Positions 36,742-46,002 of a stretch of DNA of 64,000 nucleotides are shown in pieces. This DNA comes from UBA964 sp965279665 (lineage in GTDB: Bacteria > Pseudomonadota > Gammaproteobacteria > Steroidobacterales > Steroidobacteraceae), in the NCBI GenBank assembly GCA_965279665.1, contig OZ257256.1, forward strand, positions 2,480,001-2,544,000, written 5' to 3'. The first letter of the stretch is position 1, and each line of letters starts with the position of its first letter. The notes beneath the pieces are model-generated. The model searched no databases. It worked only from the letters and a program-made list of their open reading frames with translations, and was not told where the DNA came from. Both the position numbers and the translations under genes were made by a program.

Positions 36742-37293
36742 ATGCGTACCCAGGAGAATGAACCGTTCGTGATTTCACGGGATACGAAGGCTGTCATCGT
36801 GCCCGCTGGAGTCGAGGTCAAACTGAAGGCCGGGCAGTCCGGCTTCATCACCCAGGCGCTCGGTGGCAGCTTCACGCTGTACATCGAAGGCAACCTGTTC
36901 CGGCTCGCCGGCGAGGATGCGGATGCGATCGGCAAGGAGGTCATCGTCCCGCCGACGTTGCCGCCCAACGCCACCGAAGACGATGTGCGAAAGCTCGCCT
37001 GGTCGCAGATGCGCAACTGCTACGACCCGGAGATCCCGGTGAACATCGTGGACCTCGGCCTGGTCTATGAATGCAACGTCACGCCGAACGAGGACGGTAC
37101 ACGCACCATCAGCGTCAAGATGACGCTGACTGCACCCGGCTGCGGCATGGGTGAAGTGCTGGTCGCGGACGTCAAGGACAAGGTCGAAGTGATTCCGACA
37201 GTGCGATCCGCCGACGTGGAACTCGTGTTCGATCCGCCCTGGAGCCAGTCGATGATGTCGGAAGCCGCGCGTCTTCAGACCGGCATGATGTGA
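36742..37293 (+). CDS. sufT: SufT-like Fe-S maturation protein (MIP18/DUF59)
   Basis: A 183-residue protein with a DUF59/MIP18 domain in its second half (WSQMRNCYDPEIPVNIVDLG and MTLTAPGCGMGEVLVADV). The N-terminal 75 residues (VIVPAGVEVKLKAGQSGFI) form the extra domain typical of proteobacterial SufT. SufT helps mature Fe-S proteins under high demand in Staphylococcus. A position at the end of a suf operon is common. Confidence 0.92.
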   Translation: MRTQENEPFVISRDTKAVIVPAGVEVKLKAGQSGFITQALGGSFTLYIEGNLFRLAGEDADAIGKEVIVPPTLPPNATEDDVRKLAWSQMRNCYDPEIPVNIVDLGLVYECNVTPNEDGTRTISVKMTLTAPGCGMGEVLVADVKDKVEVIPTVRSADVELVFDPPWSQSMMSEAARLQTGMM

Positions 37294-37310
37294 CCAGGCC
37301 CTCCTAGCTC

Positions 37311-37643
37311 ATGACGCGCTCCCACTGGATCGACGTCGGCGCAGCGGAGGCCCTGCAGTCCGCGCCGCACCTGTCTGCCGAGGTCGATGGCTGCGCGATC
37401 ACGATCGTACGCGTCGCAGGCACCCTGTACGCCTTCGAAGACCGCTGCACGCATGATGGCGAGCCACTCACGGACGCCGAGCTCGATCCGCTCGATCCCG
37501 CAGGTCCTGTCGTGATCTGCCCGCGTCATGGCGCCCGCTTCTGCCTGCGCGATGGCGCCGCGCTGACGCCGCCAGCGTACGAGCCCGTGCGGGTGTTCCC
37601 GGTGCGGGAAGATGCAGGCCGCATCCTGGTCGACGCGGCATGA
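37311..37643 (+). CDS. Rieske-type [2Fe-2S] ferredoxin
   Basis: A 110-residue stand-alone Rieske protein. The cluster ligands are C46 and H48 (DRCTHDGEPL) and C70 and H73 (CPRHGARF). It resembles ferredoxin components of non-haem dioxygenases and NirD-like proteins. Here it sits in the suf operon, so it may donate electrons during cluster assembly; that is inference. Its stop overlaps the sixA start (ATGA). Confidence 0.9.
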   Translation: MTRSHWIDVGAAEALQSAPHLSAEVDGCAITIVRVAGTLYAFEDRCTHDGEPLTDAELDPLDPAGPVVICPRHGARFCLRDGAALTPPAYEPVRVFPVREDAGRILVDAA

Positions 37644-38170
37644 CTGAACCTGCGCTGCTGCAGCGCCGGCTGACGCTCGTGCGTCACGGCCAGGCGGAAT
37701 GGAAGGACGGCGGCGGCACGGACTACGAGCGCGTGCTGCAGCGCCGCGGCATCGCCGAAGCGACCGGCGCCGCACGCCGCTGCCGCGAGCAGGGCTGGAT
37801 ACCCGATCTGATCCTCGCCAGCAGCGCGCAGCGTACCCAGCAGACCGCGCAATGCTTCATGCGCGAGCTCGACCTCGCTCCACGTCGGCTGCAGTGCCTT
37901 GAATCGATGTACCTCGCCAACGCCGCCGACCTGCTGGCCGCCGCGCGCGGTGCGGGCCCGCGTATCGAACACCTGATGATGGTGGGCCACAATCCAGGCC
38001 TCACGGAGTTCGCGCAGTTGCTCGCCCCGGCTGCCGGGCTCGGCATCTTCGAGACGGGCGCCCTCTGCACGATGCGACTGGACATCGCAGACTGGACCGC
38101 GCTCGACGCGGGCTTCGCCCGCGATCTGCACTACGAAGCGCCGCGACGACTGTTCGATTTCCTGAACTGA
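37640..38170 (+). CDS. SixA-like phosphohistidine phosphatase
   Basis: A 176-residue histidine phosphatase. The RHG motif is R15-H16-G17 in LTLVRHGQAEW; the distal histidine is in MMVGHNPGL. E. coli SixA removes phosphate from the HPt domain of ArcB and from the nitrogen PTS. It is translationally coupled to the Rieske gene, so it travels with the suf operon, although a functional link is not known. Confidence 0.88.
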   Translation: MTEPALLQRRLTLVRHGQAEWKDGGGTDYERVLQRRGIAEATGAARRCREQGWIPDLILASSAQRTQQTAQCFMRELDLAPRRLQCLESMYLANAADLLAAARGAGPRIEHLMMVGHNPGLTEFAQLLAPAAGLGIFETGALCTMRLDIADWTALDAGFARDLHYEAPRRLFDFLN

Positions 38171-38191
38171 CCGCCGCGGCGCCCGTCCCGC

Positions 38192-39541
38192 TCAGGGTGC
38201 GAAGTCGTCGAGCAGGATCACACCGAGCGGCGTACCGCCTCCGACGGCGTCGCGAGCTGCGATCGTGTAGACGCCAGCGTTTGCGACCTGGATCCGCGCC
38301 GGACCGATGGCGGCAGTGCGAGTGCCGGTAGGCGTGACGACCACGTCATAGGGTCCTGCGGCCAGGCTCACATAGCCGGTGTTTGCCTTGAACGCCACGT
38401 TGCTGAACGCCGGCGTCGCCGTCGCGAGTGCCGCACCGGGCGCCAGTACGTAGATATCGACGGCACCCGCCGTGGGCGATGCATGCAGGATGCGCACCTT
38501 GGCCTGCGTCGCGACTCGGCGGCGATCGTCGCGCAGGACCAGCGGCTCGATCGTCGCGAGCCGTCCCACGGCGAACACGGAGTACTGCGCACCACGTGCC
38601 AGCGTCGCGTTGGCATTGATGACGATCGCTCCGGGATTGCCGGCCGGAGTGACTTTCAGGTTGTACGCGGCGGGCGGAACGTCGACGAAACCCGTGAAGT
38701 TCGGAAACGAGAGAGTTGGCACCAACGCCTGGGCAAAATTGTCATTGGCAAAAACACTGACCGCAGGCGCATCCGGCGATGCGTGAATGACTCGCACCCT
38801 GGCCGGCGCTGATCGGTCGAGCAACTCCAGCACCGCACCACCCGGTGTCGTGGCGAGCAGGGAAATCGGCGCGCTGCCCGCCGTCGTGTTTGGTACCGCC
38901 ACGATCAGCAGATCAGTGCCCGCGTCGAGGCGCACCGTCCCGGAATCGAACACGACGGTGCCCGGCGCGCCGGCCGGCGTCACGCGGATCTGGTAATCGC
39001 CCGCGGTCACATTCGCCGGGCCGAAGGATTCCTTGAACGAGAACGTACCAGCCGGCGCGCTCGCGGCGAGGCTGGCGTTGGGAGCTGTGACGTACACGGC
39101 CACACGTGGTGCGTCCGGTGCCGCGTGCACCACCTGGAGCCGCGCAGCGCCTGCGGATACCGCGGTCGTGTCGCGAGTGATCACCAGCGGCTCGATCGCA
39201 GAGACGCGATTCACCGCGAGCACCGCATAGCGTCGCCCGGCCTCCAGCGTGAGGTTCGCCGGCCCGATCACGGTCGGACGTGCGGTGCCCGGCAGTATCC
39301 CGCGGACCGCCAGCGACACGCTGCCCGCCACGACCGGCTGATTCGGCACCACGCCTTTGAAGTCGATGTTGCGTCCGAGCGATGATCCGTTCAGATCGAT
39401 ATCGACGGCAGGTGCATCCGCAGACGCGTGGATCACGCTGAGGTCTGCGGTCTTGGCCAATGGATCCTCGTTGTCGGATCCGCAGGCGGACACAGCCATC
39501 GCGAAGCTCAGGGCCATGCAGGCCCGCATGAATCGTTTCAT
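38192..39541 (-). CDS. DUF4397 repeat lipoprotein
   Basis: A 449-residue lipoprotein (lipobox AVSAC near residue 20) built of four DUF4397 repeats. Each opens with a version of VIHASPDAPAVDI: VIHASADAPAVDI, VVHAAPDAPRVAVYV, VIHASPDAPAVSVF and ILHASPTAGAVDIYV. The mature part is beta-rich and Ala/Val/Thr-rich. Function of the domain is unknown; it is common in envelope proteins. ATG at 39541 has GGAG upstream; the longer frame is not protein-like before it. It lies 68 bp after the anti-sigma gene, in the usual place for a sigma-factor target. Confidence 0.88.
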   Translation of the reverse strand: MKRFMRACMALSFAMAVSACGSDNEDPLAKTADLSVIHASADAPAVDIDLNGSSLGRNIDFKGVVPNQPVVAGSVSLAVRGILPGTARPTVIGPANLTLEAGRRYAVLAVNRVSAIEPLVITRDTTAVSAGAARLQVVHAAPDAPRVAVYVTAPNASLAASAPAGTFSFKESFGPANVTAGDYQIRVTPAGAPGTVVFDSGTVRLDAGTDLLIVAVPNTTAGSAPISLLATTPGGAVLELLDRSAPARVRVIHASPDAPAVSVFANDNFAQALVPTLSFPNFTGFVDVPPAAYNLKVTPAGNPGAIVINANATLARGAQYSVFAVGRLATIEPLVLRDDRRRVATQAKVRILHASPTAGAVDIYVLAPGAALATATPAFSNVAFKANTGYVSLAAGPYDVVVTPTGTRTAAIGPARIQVANAGVYTIAARDAVGGGTPLGVILLDDFAP

Positions 39542-39609
39542 CCGTGAATCTCCAGTTGAGTGGGACAGGTTCGAGCAGTTATTCGGCCCGGCCTGCCAAC
39601 TGGATTCAT

Positions 39610-40566
39610 TCAGGTGATTCGCGCGATCACCACGACGCGACGACGATCCGACACCACGACGCCGCCGGGCTGCTCGATCGTGATCGCGAACGCCAGCGGC
39701 GTCGCGACCGCGAGGCGGGCCTGGATCGGCACGACCAGTTCGTCCTCGCCGTCCGAATCGAACACACCGCCATCCACCGGATAGTGCTGATCGCGCTGGC
39801 CATCGAAGATCCACAACTGGTACTGCTCCTGGGATGGATCGTTGCGTCGCAGTCCCGTGAAGCGCATGAAGCCCTGCTGCGTGCGTGCGTCCCAGATCAC
39901 GTCGCCCTGCACGCCGATCCCGGTCGAATCGCCGGCCGCGGCCCAGTTGCGTCGCAACAGGAAGCGCTGGTTGCGAAGCAGCGCGAGGCGTTGCTCGGAT
40001 GCCGACGAGACCGCGGATTGCGCATCGGCATCCTCCGCCTGGCCCGACCGGATCGTCGGCACCTCGCGGCGTCCGGCCATGCGTGCGACTTCCGAGGCAG
40101 GCAGCGGCGCTGCGTCCAGCCCTGTGCCGTCCGGCTGTGCCGACTCCTGCGCCTGCAGGCTTTGCGGATCGTCGCGGTACGCCGCCTTGTCGAGACTCAG
40201 CAGCGCGATGATGGCAACGAAGCTCGCGGCGGCGGCAACCCAGCCTGCCCACGAGAACCAGGAAGGGAGGGACGCCGAAGTCCTCGAGCGCTCGACGGCG
40301 ATCGAGGCCTGTCGCTGCGGCGCGAAGAACCGATCAGCATCGGTCGCAACGCGCGCCGCCAGTTCGCGCGGCATCGGCTCCACGGGCGGCAACGACGACA
40401 GATGTATCGCGGCGGCAGCACGCTCCATACTGTCGTCGAGCCGTTGCGCATCGGGTCCGACCAGAATCTCGAGTTCGCGCAGTTCGTCGCGCGACAGGCC
40501 ACCCGTCGCGCGTTCGACGGCCAGTTCGAGCAGGCGCGCCCGCTGAATGTCATTCAAGCGATTCAT
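39610..40566 (-). CDS. anti-sigma factor with RskA-type C-terminal domain
   Basis: A 318-residue membrane protein. The cytoplasmic part (1-~110) has an N-terminal anti-sigma-like segment (RLLELAVERATGGLSRDELRELE-type sequence). One membrane helix follows (WAGWVAAAASFVAIIALLSL), then a periplasmic RskA domain (GFMRFTGLRRNDPSQEQYQLW, VPIQARLAVATPLAFAITIE). It would hold its ECF sigma factor inactive until a periplasmic signal. ATG overlaps the sigma stop (ATGA), so the two are coupled. Confidence 0.9.
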   Translation of the reverse strand: MNRLNDIQRARLLELAVERATGGLSRDELRELEILVGPDAQRLDDSMERAAAAIHLSSLPPVEPMPRELAARVATDADRFFAPQRQASIAVERSRTSASLPSWFSWAGWVAAAASFVAIIALLSLDKAAYRDDPQSLQAQESAQPDGTGLDAAPLPASEVARMAGRREVPTIRSGQAEDADAQSAVSSASEQRLALLRNQRFLLRRNWAAAGDSTGIGVQGDVIWDARTQQGFMRFTGLRRNDPSQEQYQLWIFDGQRDQHYPVDGGVFDSDGEDELVVPIQARLAVATPLAFAITIEQPGGVVVSDRRRVVVIARIT

Positions 40567-41174
40567 TCCCGCCACTCCCCATCGCCGACCAGCGCCTGAC
40601 GAACCTTGATGAGTCCGCGTCGCACCAGTGTCTTGACGGTGCCGAGCGGAATCCCGACCCGCCGCGCGATCTCGCCATGAGACATGCCCTGCACGATCGA
40701 CAGATCCATGACCCGTTGCTGCTCCGCGGGCAATTGCTCCAGAGCCGCGCGCGCGATCCCCGCCTCGACATGGTGATCGGCGCGGGCGTCAAACGACACG
40801 TCGGCGAGCAGGTCCCCGGAATCGGCGATCTCGTGAGCACGTCGCTGCCGCAGGGCCCGCAGGCGATCGATCAGACGACGGCGGGCGATCATCATGACGA
40901 ACAGCTGTTCACTGCCGCGGGTCGGGTCGAATCGGCCGGCGCTGCGCCACAGGTCCAGGAAAATCTCCTGGGTGGCGTCCTCCGCATCGGCATGCGTCGG
41001 AGACAGACGCCGTGCCAGAGACCACACCAGCGCTCCATAACGAGCCATGCAGCGTTGCACGGCCGCCTAGTCGCCGCGCGCGACCGCCGGAAGGATGGCA
41101 GCCGGCGCGGCCGCAGACGGCCCCGCGGGACCTGATGGGGTTCCGGGCAGTCGGAATCGGGGGGACGGTGTCAT
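40563..41174 (-). pseudogene. ECF sigma factor with an in-frame amber codon
   Basis: The frame encodes an ECF sigma factor: sigma-2 region (YGALVWSLARRLSPTHADAEDATQEIF..LW) and sigma-4 region (LEQLPAEQQRVMDLSIVQGMSHGEIARRVG-type sequence, helix-turn-helix GIPLGTVKTLVRRGLIK). A TAG at 41067-41069 splits it: before it the frame reads AILPAVARGD, after it AAVQRCMARYG, which together make the normal sigma-2 N-terminus (GD-Q-AAV expected, CAG to TAG). The full frame would start at ATG 41174. A shortened protein could start at GTG 41060 (165 aa), losing part of sigma region 2. It could be a real nonsense mutation, a sequencing error, or a functional shorter form. Confidence 0.7.
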
Positions 41175-41266
41175 CTCGTCGTCGTGTGTCACAGCTTCCC
41201 TGCATTTCGTGCCGACACGGGATTTGGATTCAACCCCGTCCAGGGGTTCGGCCGCGACGTCGCCGA

Positions 41267-41860
41267 TCAGGGCCGCGCCGCGACCTCGCGATACACATCG
41301 GCCAGCGCGGAGGCCGCGGCCGCCAGCCGACCCGCCCAATCCTGCGCAGCGCGCGCATCGATGCCATCCGTCACATACTTTGCGCAGGCAAAGGACACTC
41401 CCTCGGCGAGGCACACCCGCGCGAGCGCAAACGCTTCCATTTCGGCGACCTCGCCCGCCAGCGGATGATCCTCCGTCAGGAACGAATCGCCGCTGGAACA
41501 GAGCGCTGCGGGAAGATGCGGGAGGCGCCGGTCCACGACCAGTTCGGCGGGTGTCGGATCGAACGGCGTCGCCCCCGCCGCGAACCCGAGCGCCGTGGCA
41601 TCCATGTCACGCTGGATGAAGCGATGGCAGGCCACCAGGGAGCCGGTCGCGAACACTCGACTGCCGGCCGTGCCCAGGTTCAGCACGAGCGGCAGCGCGT
41701 GCCCCTGCGCGCGGGACTCGACCAGGCGGCGCGTCAGGGCATAGGTCGCATTGACCTTGCCGACCCCGGTGTAGAGCACATCCGCCCCGGCCCGTTCCAG
41801 CCGTCCAGCGCTCTCGTCCGCCAGCGCCACGACAACCAGTACTTTCTGCGGGGACGTCAC
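41267..41860 (-). CDS. MTA/SAH nucleosidase-like phosphorylase-fold protein
   Basis: A 197-residue nucleosidase of the purine phosphorylase superfamily. It has TGVGKVNATYALT, LNLGTAGSRV, the substrate-binding AEMEAFALARVCLAEGV and VTDGID, where the Asp matches the catalytic Asp of 5'-methylthioadenosine/S-adenosylhomocysteine nucleosidase. It is shorter than E. coli MtnN (232), so substrate may differ. GTG start overlaps the putA stop (GTGA), so it is translated with putA. Confidence 0.75.
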   Translation of the reverse strand: MTSPQKVLVVVALADESAGRLERAGADVLYTGVGKVNATYALTRRLVESRAQGHALPLVLNLGTAGSRVFATGSLVACHRFIQRDMDATALGFAAGATPFDPTPAELVVDRRLPHLPAALCSSGDSFLTEDHPLAGEVAEMEAFALARVCLAEGVSFACAKYVTDGIDARAAQDWAGRLAAAASALADVYREVAARP

Positions 41861-44800
41861 GGCTGTTCCACGTCGAGCGACAGCAGGCTGGCATTGCCAC
41901 CGACGGCCGACGTATTGGTCGTCACGGTCTGCTCGGTGGCGAAGCGCTCGAGATAGTGAGGACCGCCGGCCTTCGGTCCGGTGCCGGAGAGTCCGCAGCC
42001 TCCGAAAGGCTGTACGCCGACGACTGCGCCGATCATGTTTCGATTGATGTAGACGTTGCCGACGCGCGCGCGCCGCGCGATGCGCTGGGCCAGCCCGTCG
42101 ACACGTGTATGGATACCGAGCGTGAGTCCGTAGCCGAGTGCATTGATCGAATCGATCAGCGTATCGATATCCTGACCGCGAAAACGCAGCAGGTGCACGA
42201 CAGGCCCGAATACCTCACGCTGCAGCACGTCGAGGCTGTCGATCTCCACCGCGAGCGGCGCAAAGTAGAGCCCCGCCTCGGCCGTGGCAGGCAGCAGAGC
42301 CCGCGCCTGCCAGCGCGCATTGCGCGTGATCTTCGCAGCATGGGCCTGCAGCATCGACAGCGCGTCCGCATCGATGACCGGACCGATATCCGTCTCGAGC
42401 AGCGCCGGATCACCGACACGCAGCTGGGCCATCGCACCCTCGAGCAGTTGCATCACCCGCGGCGCGATCTCCTCCTGCACCAGCAGCAGGCGCAGCGCGG
42501 AGCAGCGCTGTCCCGCGCTGTTGAAAGCGGAGGCGATCACATCCTGCACGACCTGCTCCGCCAGCGCGGAGCTGTCCACGATCATCGCATTCAGGCCACC
42601 GGTCTCGGCGATCAGCGTGGCGATCGGACCGTCCCGTGCCGCGAGATTCCGCGCGATCAATCGCGCGGTTTCGGTGGAGCCCGTGAACACGACTCCCGCC
42701 ACCCGCGCATCACGCACCAATGCCGCGCCGATCGTCGACCCGCGTCCAGGCAGCAGCTGCAGCACGTCGCGCGGAACACCTGCGGCGTGCAGTACCTCCA
42801 CGGCCAGCGCCGCGGTGAGTGGCGTCTGCTCGGCAGGTTTGGCCAGCACGGTGTTGCCCGTCACCAGCGCGGCGGCGACCTGGCCGATGAAGATCGCGAG
42901 CGGAAAATTCCAGGGACTGATGCAGACGAACACGCCTCGGCCGCGAAGCCGCAACAGATTGCGCTCGCCCGTGGGCCCGGGAAGCGCCTGTTCGGCGCCC
43001 CAGTCGCCGCTGGCTTGCGCCGCGTAGTAGCGCAGGAAATCGACGGCTTCGCGCACTTCACCGATCGCATCCGGCAGCGTCTTGCCGGCCTCGCGAACGC
43101 AGCGGGCGACGAACTCGGCGCGTCGCGCTTCGAGCAGATCGGCCGCTGCCAGAAGGAGCTGTGCCCGCGCGACAGCCCCCAGCTCATCCCAGCCAGGCTG
43201 CGCGGCGACCGCCGCCGTCACCGCCCGCGGGACGTCGTCGACCACGGCATCGACCACAGCGCCGACCACGTCTGCAGTGCACGCGGGATTGCGCAGCGAC
43301 ACGGGCGCGGGCGTCGACGGTGCTCGATCCACGACCATCGGGGCCGCATGCCATGTCTGCCGTGTGGCCTCCGACGCACCGGCCGCGAGCGCTTCGACCT
43401 CGCGCAGGTCCGCCAGATTCACACCCTGCGAGTTCGCACGCGGCCGCAGCAGATCGGCCGGCAGCGGAATGCGCGGATGTCGCACTTCCGCAAGCTGGTC
43501 GACCTCGAGCACAGGGTCCGCCACGACACGCTCCGCCGGCTGACGCTCATCGACGATGCGGTTGACGAACGACGTATTCGCGCCATTCTCGAGCAGACGT
43601 CGCACCAGATACGGCAGCAGCTCTTCATGCGATCCCACCGGCGCGTAGACGCGACAGGGCAGCGCGCTGCCGCCCTCCCCGGCTGGCTCGACGACCTGCG
43701 CATAGAGCTCCTCGCCCATGCCATGCAGGCGCTGGAACTCGAAGCCACCGTCGGCGCCGAAGACCTCGGCCACGTACGCGAGCGTCTGTGCATTGTGCGT
43801 GGCGAACTGCGGATAGATCACGTCGCGGCACTGCGCGAGCTGCCGGGCGCAGGCGAGGTAAGACACATCCGTCGCGGCCTTGCGCGTGAACACGGGATAG
43901 CCCACCAGGCCGCGCTCCTGTGCGCGCTTGATCTCGGTATCCCAGTACGCGCCCTTGACGAGTCGCAGCGCGATGCGCCGACCGAGCGCACGACAGCGCC
44001 GCGTCAGCCAGTCGATCACGGCCGGTGCGCGCTTCTGGTAGGCCTGCACCGCCAGGCCGACGCCGTCGTAGCCCTCGGTGACCGGGTCCGTCAGCACGCG
44101 CTCGACGAGGCGCAGCGACAGCTCCAGTCGTTCCGCCTCTTCTGCATCGACCGTCAGTGCGATGCCCGCGCGGCGTGCGGCGCCGACGAGATCGATCAAC
44201 TTCGGCGCCAGATCCGCGACGACACACTCCGCGTTGGCGAATTCATAGCGCGGATGCAGCGCCGAGAGCTTCACCGACACGCTGTGCCGCGCGATGAGTG
44301 GCTCGTTCTTCGAGACCGCCGCGCCGATCGCGACGATCGCGGCGTGGTACTTCTCAAGATAGCTCGCCGCATCCGCCGCGGTCATCGCGGCCTCGCCCAG
44401 CATGTCGAACGAATGGCGATAGCGTTGCTGATCGGAGCCGGCGGCGCGTTCTAGTGCCTCGCCGATCGTGCGGCCCATCACGAACTGGTGTCCCATGATG
44501 CGCATCGCCTGCCGCAGCGCCGCGCGCACGACGGGCTCACCGAGTCGGCCGACGAGTCGCTCATACCAGCGATGGCCATCGGCCGCGTCGAGGCCGACGA
44601 TTCTGCCGGTCAGCATCAGTCCCCACGTCGAGGCATTCACGAACAACGATTCGCTGTCGCCCAGGTGCCGTGCCCAGGCGCCTTCCGGAATCTTGTCCGC
44701 GATCAGACGATCCGCGGTGCCGGCATCGGGAATCCTCAGCAAGGCTTCGGCGAGGCACATCAGGATCACGCCCTCGCGCGACGCGAGGTGGTACTGCTGC

Positions 44801-45042
44801 AGGAAGGCCTCCACGCCACTCGCCGCGACCCGCCGGGCGCGCACGGACTCGACCAGCGCCGCGGTGCGCTGCTGCACGCGTTCGCGCCGTTCGGGCGGCA
44901 GCCGAGCGAGGTCCGCCAGAGAACGGACGATCTGCTCCTCGTCGCCGAGGTAGAGCGCGTTGATCTCGGCGCCGAGCGCGCCACGTGCGGCCGGATCCGA
45001 ATCGGGACGAAAGGCAAACGACGTCGAACCGGCCAGTGTCAT
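41857..45042 (-). CDS. putA: bifunctional proline dehydrogenase / P5C dehydrogenase
   Basis: A 1061-residue enzyme oxidising proline to glutamate. FAD-dependent proline dehydrogenase domain at about 180-490 (HPRYEFANAECV, RLVKGAYWDTEIKRAQERG, RLHGMGEELYAQV, CRVYAPVGSHEELLPYLVRR). Aldehyde dehydrogenase domain at about 560-1040 with SPWNFPLAIFIGQVAAALV, the general base in IAETGGLNAMIV and nucleophile C847 in SAGQRCSALR. There is no N-terminal ribbon-helix-helix domain, so it does not repress itself like E. coli PutA. ATG at 45042 follows GGAGGGGAG; TAGAAT (45088-45093) is a plausible -10. Confidence 0.96.
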   Translation of the reverse strand: MTLAGSTSFAFRPDSDPAARGALGAEINALYLGDEEQIVRSLADLARLPPERRERVQQRTAALVESVRARRVAASGVEAFLQQYHLASREGVILMCLAEALLRIPDAGTADRLIADKIPEGAWARHLGDSESLFVNASTWGLMLTGRIVGLDAADGHRWYERLVGRLGEPVVRAALRQAMRIMGHQFVMGRTIGEALERAAGSDQQRYRHSFDMLGEAAMTAADAASYLEKYHAAIVAIGAAVSKNEPLIARHSVSVKLSALHPRYEFANAECVVADLAPKLIDLVGAARRAGIALTVDAEEAERLELSLRLVERVLTDPVTEGYDGVGLAVQAYQKRAPAVIDWLTRRCRALGRRIALRLVKGAYWDTEIKRAQERGLVGYPVFTRKAATDVSYLACARQLAQCRDVIYPQFATHNAQTLAYVAEVFGADGGFEFQRLHGMGEELYAQVVEPAGEGGSALPCRVYAPVGSHEELLPYLVRRLLENGANTSFVNRIVDERQPAERVVADPVLEVDQLAEVRHPRIPLPADLLRPRANSQGVNLADLREVEALAAGASEATRQTWHAAPMVVDRAPSTPAPVSLRNPACTADVVGAVVDAVVDDVPRAVTAAVAAQPGWDELGAVARAQLLLAAADLLEARRAEFVARCVREAGKTLPDAIGEVREAVDFLRYYAAQASGDWGAEQALPGPTGERNLLRLRGRGVFVCISPWNFPLAIFIGQVAAALVTGNTVLAKPAEQTPLTAALAVEVLHAAGVPRDVLQLLPGRGSTIGAALVRDARVAGVVFTGSTETARLIARNLAARDGPIATLIAETGGLNAMIVDSSALAEQVVQDVIASAFNSAGQRCSALRLLLVQEEIAPRVMQLLEGAMAQLRVGDPALLETDIGPVIDADALSMLQAHAAKITRNARWQARALLPATAEAGLYFAPLAVEIDSLDVLQREVFGPVVHLLRFRGQDIDTLIDSINALGYGLTLGIHTRVDGLAQRIARRARVGNVYINRNMIGAVVGVQPFGGCGLSGTGPKAGGPHYLERFATEQTVTTNTSAVGGNASLLSLDVEQP

Positions 45043-45173
45043 GCAGTCTCCCCTCCGGTCGCGCCGCACAGGACGGCGCAGGCCTGCATTCTACGGGGGG
45101 CTGCCCTTGATTTCGCATCGGCCGCCACCATCTGGGTAACCACAAGCCAGTGCCTTTCCGAGGAACACACGCC

Positions 45174-45995
45174 ATGAGCGGTGCCCAGCCCGTCACTTCC
45201 GCCGCCTTTTCCGCCGATGTACTCGAAACGTCGAACACCACGCCCGTGCTGGTGGATTTCTGGGCACCGTGGTGCGGGCCCTGTCGTACGCTGGGCCCGG
45301 TGCTGGATCAGATCGCGGCCGAGTTCGACGGCCGCGTGAAGGTCGTCAAGCTGAACACAGACGAAGAGCAGGACATCGCCGGCCGCTACCAGATCCGCAG
45401 CATTCCGGCCGTCAAGTTGTTCCACGGCGGGCGCGTGGTCGCAGAATTCGTCGGTGCGCAGCCACTCGGCGCCGTTCGCAGTTTCCTGGCCCAGCATCTG
45501 CCGCGCGAATCCGCCCCGGCGCTGGAACTGGCCCGCGCTGCCATCTCTCGGCGCGCATACCCCGAAGCCATCGAGCAGCTGCAGGCACTGTCGACGGCCG
45601 AGCCGGACAACACGGATGCGGTGATCGAACTCGCCAGGGCGCTGGCGCTGTCTGGCGATCCACAGGCCGCCCGGTCTGCCCTCGGTCGCCTTCCGCCGGC
45701 CTTGCAGTCGGAGGCCGCCGTGAAAGCGGCCTACGCGCTCGCGCACTTCGCCGAACTGCGCGCCGCGCCGGACGAAACCGACGCGATCCAGACCGCACGG
45801 GTCCACGCCGCGCGCTCACTGCTGGCGATGGATCTGGAACGCGGGATCGATGCGCTGATCGCCGCGATGCAACGCAATCGCCGCTTCGCGCAGGGCCAGG
45901 GACGGGAAGATGTCCTCAGAGCCATCGACCTCGCACCGGTCGATCATCCGCGCGTCGCCCAGGCGCGCCGCCAGCTGGCCGCGCTGCTGCATTGA
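45174..45995 (+). CDS. CnoX/YbbN-like thioredoxin with TPR tail
   Basis: A 273-residue protein: an N-terminal thioredoxin domain with an intact WCGPC active site (C34, C37) and a C-terminal helical TPR-like region (about 115-270). E. coli CnoX has the same layout but an inactive SxxC; this protein keeps CxxC, so it may be redox-active as well as a holdase for DnaK/GroEL clients. ATG at 45174 follows GAGGAA. Divergent from putA. Confidence 0.9.
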   Translation: MSGAQPVTSAAFSADVLETSNTTPVLVDFWAPWCGPCRTLGPVLDQIAAEFDGRVKVVKLNTDEEQDIAGRYQIRSIPAVKLFHGGRVVAEFVGAQPLGAVRSFLAQHLPRESAPALELARAAISRRAYPEAIEQLQALSTAEPDNTDAVIELARALALSGDPQAARSALGRLPPALQSEAAVKAAYALAHFAELRAAPDETDAIQTARVHAARSLLAMDLERGIDALIAAMQRNRRFAQGQGREDVLRAIDLAPVDHPRVAQARRQLAALLH

Positions 45996-46002
45996 AGCCG
46001 CG

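Noticed and set aside
41956..44454. 832-residue plus-strand open frame
   Set aside because: Antisense shadow of putA, very rich in Arg and His, with no motif.
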